From an uncultured Gammaproteobacteria bacterium (GTDB taxonomy: Bacteria; Pseudomonadota; Gammaproteobacteria; Pseudomonadales; Azotimanducaceae), in the NCBI GenBank assembly GCA_913049815.1, contig CAJWYI010000003.1, positions 1 through 47,892 of the forward strand: a DNA stretch of 47,892 bases, given 5' to 3'. Positions 44,531 through 47,892 of this stretch are shown here, one piece after another. Within the stretch, counting starts at the first letter, position 1. The number at the start of each line of letters is the position of its first letter. Both the position numbers and the translations under genes were made by a program. The notes beneath the pieces are model-generated. The model made no database searches and was not told the origin of the DNA. It worked only from the letters and a program-made list of their open reading frames with translations.

Positions 44531-45430
44531 TTGCCACCATCTATTCCATCCGCATCGTCAGAATTCGTCGATCGGATTGAAGCGTATCGATCCCGAGTCG
44601 AAGATTTCATCGCGCGTCAGCTACCTGGCACCGAAGCCCCTTTCCATCAGGCTTTGAGATACGCAGCTCTCGGTGAGGGCAAGCGCGTACGTCCATTGTT
44701 GACGTATGCGACTGGTGAAGCGCTGGGTATTAAAAGTGACATCCTTGACTATCCGGCGGCCGCGCTCGAGATCATGCATACGTATTCACTCGTCCACGAC
44801 GACCTGCCGGCGATGGATGACGACAACCTGCGTCGAGGGCGCCCTACCGTTCACGTTGTCTGGGACGAGGCGACCGCGATTCTTGTGGGTGATGCGCTAC
44901 AGACTCTTGCGTTCGAGGTCCTGACACGCGCGCCAGTGGATCCATTGATCATTCGAGATTGGATATCGATCCTAGCTGTCGGTGCCGGTCAGGGTGGCAT
45001 GGTCGGTGGGCAGATCCTCGATATGGCAGGTGAACAGCGAACGCTCAACGAGCAGGAGCTGCGTCAAATGCACGATGGAAAGACGGGGAAACTCATCAGC
45101 GCTGGCATTCTCATGGCTGCGCGGGCCGGCAATGCCTCAGAGTCTGTGACGGCGTGCCTCGCGGAGTATGGGAAGCATATCGGTCTGGCATTCCAGATTC
45201 GAGATGACATTCTCGATGTCACTCAATCAACAGATATGCTGGGTAAACCCCAGGGTTCAGATGCTGGCAATAGGAAATCAACTTTTGTGACCCTCCTAGG
45301 TTTGGACGAATCGACGCAACAATTGAAGGCGCACTATCAATCGGCCATCCAATCGATTGGTCGCATCTCTCAACCCGCACCGGACGGTCTTGTTTATTTG
45401 GCATCCCACATAGTCCAGCGCAACAAGTAG
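44531..45430 (+). CDS. ispA: Short-chain polyprenyl (farnesyl) diphosphate synthase
   Basis: It condenses IPP with allylic diphosphates to geranyl and farnesyl diphosphate, precursors of undecaprenyl phosphate and quinone tails. The 299-residue protein has GKRVRP (50-55), the first aspartate-rich motif DDLPAMDDD (90-98) and RRGRPT after it. HDGKTGKL and the second motif DDILD (225-229) follow. The two-residue insertion in the first motif (DDxxxxD) and the length fit bacterial FPP synthases; exact chain length is not certain. The start is TTG with GAGGAT upstream. In MEP-pathway bacteria ispA is usually between xseB and dxs; here it faces the mevalonate operon instead. Confidence 0.93.
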   Translation: MPPSIPSASSEFVDRIEAYRSRVEDFIARQLPGTEAPFHQALRYAALGEGKRVRPLLTYATGEALGIKSDILDYPAAALEIMHTYSLVHDDLPAMDDDNLRRGRPTVHVVWDEATAILVGDALQTLAFEVLTRAPVDPLIIRDWISILAVGAGQGGMVGGQILDMAGEQRTLNEQELRQMHDGKTGKLISAGILMAARAGNASESVTACLAEYGKHIGLAFQIRDDILDVTQSTDMLGKPQGSDAGNRKSTFVTLLGLDESTQQLKAHYQSAIQSIGRISQPAPDGLVYLASHIVQRNK

Positions 45431-45438
45431 ATGACGGG

Positions 45439-46245
45439 TCAATCGATCTCTGGCGACCTCAAGCCTGAGGTGCCGTAATCAGAGTTTGGGTCATAAATCA
45501 CTTCACCGGATCGTGTGAAGGGGACCGCATGTGCCCACGTGCCCCCCGTTGACCGCTGGATGACTTCACCGCTGTATTGCGCAAGGTAAGCACGTCTCGG
45601 GGCATCTGTCGTATTAGCTGTACTACGGTGTAACGTGGTGCTCGAGAATACGACAATGCTGCCGGCAGGTACCTCGATCAGTTCACCAGGGTCGCTGCCT
45701 TCATAACCGACAAGATCGTTGGTTTCCGGCTCTGCTCTGTGTGGTAACACCTGGTTGCGAGTGTTAGCACGGTCATGAGGGAGAACAAAGATGCTGCCAT
45801 TGGCTTCACTCATATCGTCGAGCGCACACCAGCATGTCAGATATGGTCGATGTCGTGTCTCAGGATCCGAGAATTTCACATAGCCGCCATCCTGATGCCA
45901 CGCGAACTTCATGCCCTGCTCTGCACCTTTCACCACCCACTGCTCCACAAACAGATACGATTCGCCCCCCAGAAACGCACGGGTGATGTCGGCCATCAAC
46001 TGGCCGAACAGAAACGATGGTAAGCGGCGACTCTCTCGATAACGCCCGCTGATGAAGTAGCGTTTGCCACGGTGTGTGATCCCGTAGGTTTCGCGACCTC
46101 GTGCCTTCATGCTCCCATCGACGTAACCCACGAAATACGAACATTCTTCGCGCAGCATCATAAGCGTTGGCTCATCCAACGCTTGCCGCAGAATTGTGTA
46201 TCCCTGTTCCTCAAATGCCCGCTGGTGTTGTACCGTAATCTGCAT
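45439..46245 (-). CDS. Phytanoyl-CoA dioxygenase-like Fe(II)/2-oxoglutarate oxygenase
   Basis: A 268-residue PhyH-family protein with a standard metal site: FAWHQDGGYVKF (H-x-D) and FSSTTLHRSTAN (distal His), then RRAYLAQY with the cosubstrate Arg. ANGSIFVLPHDRA matches the core strand. I place the start at ATG 46245 because GGAGG lies five bases upstream; a longer frame to 46296 lacks support. It converges on ispA with eight bases between stops, so no terminator fits. The substrate is unknown, and it is not obviously part of isoprenoid metabolism. Confidence 0.87.
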   Translation of the reverse strand: MQITVQHQRAFEEQGYTILRQALDEPTLMMLREECSYFVGYVDGSMKARGRETYGITHRGKRYFISGRYRESRRLPSFLFGQLMADITRAFLGGESYLFVEQWVVKGAEQGMKFAWHQDGGYVKFSDPETRHRPYLTCWCALDDMSEANGSIFVLPHDRANTRNQVLPHRAEPETNDLVGYEGSDPGELIEVPAGSIVVFSSTTLHRSTANTTDAPRRAYLAQYSGEVIQRSTGGTWAHAVPFTRSGEVIYDPNSDYGTSGLRSPEID

Positions 46246-46395
46246 TGGTGCCTCCGAGGCGGACGCTAACACGCCCGTGCTCAAGCTGCTATGCAAAACC
46301 GTGACAAAGGAACATCTCTGATGGAAGGCGGTCTATGCTGACGCTAATGTACTTTGTACACTCCCGCGAACCCGTACCTACCGAACAAAAAATAC

Positions 46396-47421
46396 ATGCG
46401 CGACTATTTCATTCGCAGACTCATGCTCATTCCCCCAACCTTACTGGGCGTGACAGTGATCGTTTTTGTCATCACGCGTTTTGTCCCCGGGGGTCCGCTC
46501 GAGCGAGCGATCGCGGAAAGTCAGCAGCTCGATGCTCAGGGGGGATTTGCCGTAGAACAGATTGCAGGTCACGATATGGCACTATCCGACGATCAACTGC
46601 AGAAACTTCGTGAATACTACGGATTTGATAAACCCGTACTGGTCAGCTATGGCGACTGGGTCCTGAAGGTGATTCGTGGCGATCTGGGTACGTCGTACCG
46701 TTACAACGATCCTGTCTGGGACGTCATCAGCGACCGATTCCCAATTTCCCTATATTACGGCATCACGACCCTCATCCTGACGTATGCGGTCTGTGTTCCG
46801 CTCGGTGTCGTGAAGGCCATTCGCCATCGAACAGTCGTCGACAATGTCACTTCGATACTGATCTTTGTTGGGTACGCTATTCCGGGGTACGCGCTTGGTT
46901 CCCTGTTGTTGCTCTATTTCTCCGTCACTCTGGACTGGTTCCCCATGAGCGGGTTCACAAGCTACAACTTCGCCGAACTCTCGATCGGCGCCAAGGCCCT
47001 GGATATCATCAGCCACTCCGTGTTGCCGCTTATCTGCTATCTCGTTGGCAGCTTTGCGTTGGTTACGCTGCTGCTCAAGAACCATCTAATGGATAATCTT
47101 GCATCCGACTACATCCGAACAGCTATTGCGAAAGGTGTTTCATTTCGCAAGTCCGTGACACGCCATGCGTTGCGTAATTCCCTCATTCCAATCGCAACTA
47201 CGTTCGGACAAAACATCACGCTTATCCTGACAGGTTCGTTTTTGATCGAATCAGTATTCGATATCGACGGCTTTGGTCTGCTCGCGCTCACCTCCATCCT
47301 CGATCGGGACTATCCCGTCGTCATGGGTATCGTTTTTCTTTCAAGCCTGCTGTTGCTGATCGGTAACATCCTCTCGGACATTCTGGTCGCATTCGTTGAC
47401 CCGAGGATTCGGTTCCAGTGA
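46396..47421 (+). CDS. yejB: ABC transporter permease YejB (oligopeptide/microcin C type)
   Basis: Inner-membrane permease of a peptide ABC importer. The 341-residue protein starts MRDYFIRRLMLIPPTLLGVTVIVFVITRFVPGG in outline, the classic N-terminus of the DppB/OppB/YejB group. About six membrane segments are visible. A C-terminal permease loop follows, DYIRTAIAKGVSFRKSVTRHALRNSLIPI, which contains the EAA-type contact with the ATPase. A soluble insert with EQIAGHDMALSDDQLQKLREYYGFDKP is typical of YejB. ATG 46396 is chosen; an in-frame ATG at 46354 would add 14 residues before the membrane-targeting sequence. It is joined to yejE by TGATG. The binding protein and ATPase genes are not in the window. 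Confidence 0.92.
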   Translation: MRDYFIRRLMLIPPTLLGVTVIVFVITRFVPGGPLERAIAESQQLDAQGGFAVEQIAGHDMALSDDQLQKLREYYGFDKPVLVSYGDWVLKVIRGDLGTSYRYNDPVWDVISDRFPISLYYGITTLILTYAVCVPLGVVKAIRHRTVVDNVTSILIFVGYAIPGYALGSLLLLYFSVTLDWFPMSGFTSYNFAELSIGAKALDIISHSVLPLICYLVGSFALVTLLLKNHLMDNLASDYIRTAIAKGVSFRKSVTRHALRNSLIPIATTFGQNITLILTGSFLIESVFDIDGFGLLALTSILDRDYPVVMGIVFLSSLLLLIGNILSDILVAFVDPRIRFQ

Positions 47422-47892
47422 TGAATCCCGAGACACGTAAAAAGCTCAGGCGATTCCGCGAGATCAAGCGTGGCTATTACAGTTTCTTGATACTTGCGGG
47501 CCTGTTCTGTCTCAGCCTGTTCGGTGAAGTCCTCATCAATAGTCGCGCGCTGGTAGTGAGCTACGCGGGCGGCCTCTACTTTCCCGTCTACACAGACTTT
47601 CATCCTGGCACGGATTTCGGGGAGTCGTATTCCTACGAGACCAATTACAGGGACCTCCAGGACAAATGGGAGAGCGAGGACTCGGACAATTGGCTCATCA
47701 TGCCACTGGTTCCCTACAACGAGTTTGAAAACCATGCGACTGGACAAGTCTTCAAACCGGAGCCGCCTTCATTCACTGCACAACATTACCTTGGCACTGA
47801 CAGTACCAGCCGCGACATTCTCGCTCGATTGTTCTACGGCACTCGCATCGCGTTGCTGTTTGCCATGGTATTTACAGCCGCTGTCTATTTGA
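47421..47892 (+). CDS. yejE: ABC transporter permease YejE (C-terminus cut by window edge)
   Basis: The second permease of the Yej importer; 157 codons are present before the window ends. It opens MNPETRKKLRRFREIKRGYY, with one membrane helix (FLILAGLFCLSLFGEVLI). A large soluble insert follows, starting VVSYAGGLYFPVYTDFHPGT and including FGESYSYETNYRDLQDKW. Then comes HYLGTDSTSRDILARLFYGTRIALLF, the diagnostic entry to the permease core. The YFP...Y.D...DFGG-like insert is the feature that separates YejE from DppC/OppC. It overlaps the yejB stop by one base. Confidence 0.93.
   Translation, partial: MNPETRKKLRRFREIKRGYYSFLILAGLFCLSLFGEVLINSRALVVSYAGGLYFPVYTDFHPGTDFGESYSYETNYRDLQDKWESEDSDNWLIMPLVPYNEFENHATGQVFKPEPPSFTAQHYLGTDSTSRDILARLFYGTRIALLFAMVFTAAVYL

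Noticed and set aside
1-47892. CRISPR arrays, insertion sequences, prophage or integron features
   Set aside because: No regularly spaced repeats, transposase or integrase genes, or attC-like sites were seen on either strand.

Overview
The window reads as a stretch of gammaproteobacterial chromosome. The evidence is gene order as much as gene identity: murU-amgK diverging from lptD-surA-rsmA-apaH, a dusB-fis pair, and the run dsbD/aroQ/accB/accC/prmA/DUF3426/dusB/fis/purH/purD all match arrangements known from Pseudomonas-like genomes. Base composition looks moderate (not counted), and coding density is high with many 1-4 base overlaps. I see no rRNA, tRNA, insertion sequence, prophage or CRISPR. 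Three phytanoyl-CoA dioxygenase-like genes, a membrane pyrophosphatase and a PPi-type phosphofructokinase would fit an uncultured, probably aquatic, lineage; that habitat is an inference.

Layout. 1-9.1 kb: cell-wall recycling (murU, amgK) diverging from an outer-membrane biogenesis and RNA-modification run (lptD, surA, rsmA, a PhyH-like gene, apaH, cca). The usual pdxA and apaG are absent from their expected places. 9.1-18.6 kb (minus strand): purine synthesis (purD, purH), fis-dusB, a zinc-ribbon membrane protein, prmA, accC-accB, aroQ, and a DsbD reduced to its N-terminal periplasmic domain. 18.8-24.3 kb: a lipoprotein, a DUF2333 protein, and a pyrophosphate module in which hppA and pfp converge on a terminator. 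24.6-32.5 kb: nadE and ctaA, an acyl-CoA dehydrogenase, an MFS exporter and mpl. 32.5-37 kb: a repeat-bearing spacer, argS, a dihydrofolate reductase that resembles trimethoprim-resistant DfrA enzymes, a Sel1/SPOR protein and a VanY-like peptidase.

37-47.9 kb holds the most unusual content. A translationally coupled minus-strand operon encodes diphosphomevalonate decarboxylase, phosphomevalonate kinase, a single polypeptide joining a class II HMG-CoA reductase to a mevalonate kinase, and type I isopentenyl-diphosphate isomerase. It is followed by kdsB and a histidine-phosphatase-like protein. A polyprenyl synthase (ispA) diverges from the operon. Together these convert HMG-CoA to farnesyl-type diphosphates, a mevalonate route in a group that normally uses the MEP/DXP pathway. 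The missing pdxA (vitamin B6 synthesis from DXP) fits a lineage that has given up DXP chemistry. The window ends in yejB and a partial yejE.

Two themes link distant genes. Peptidoglycan recycling and turnover is represented by murU, amgK, mpl, a D,D-carboxypeptidase-like gene, a SPOR protein and possibly yejBE. Pyrophosphate energetics is represented by hppA and pfp. All functions are assigned by reading motifs and recalling families; no database search was run.
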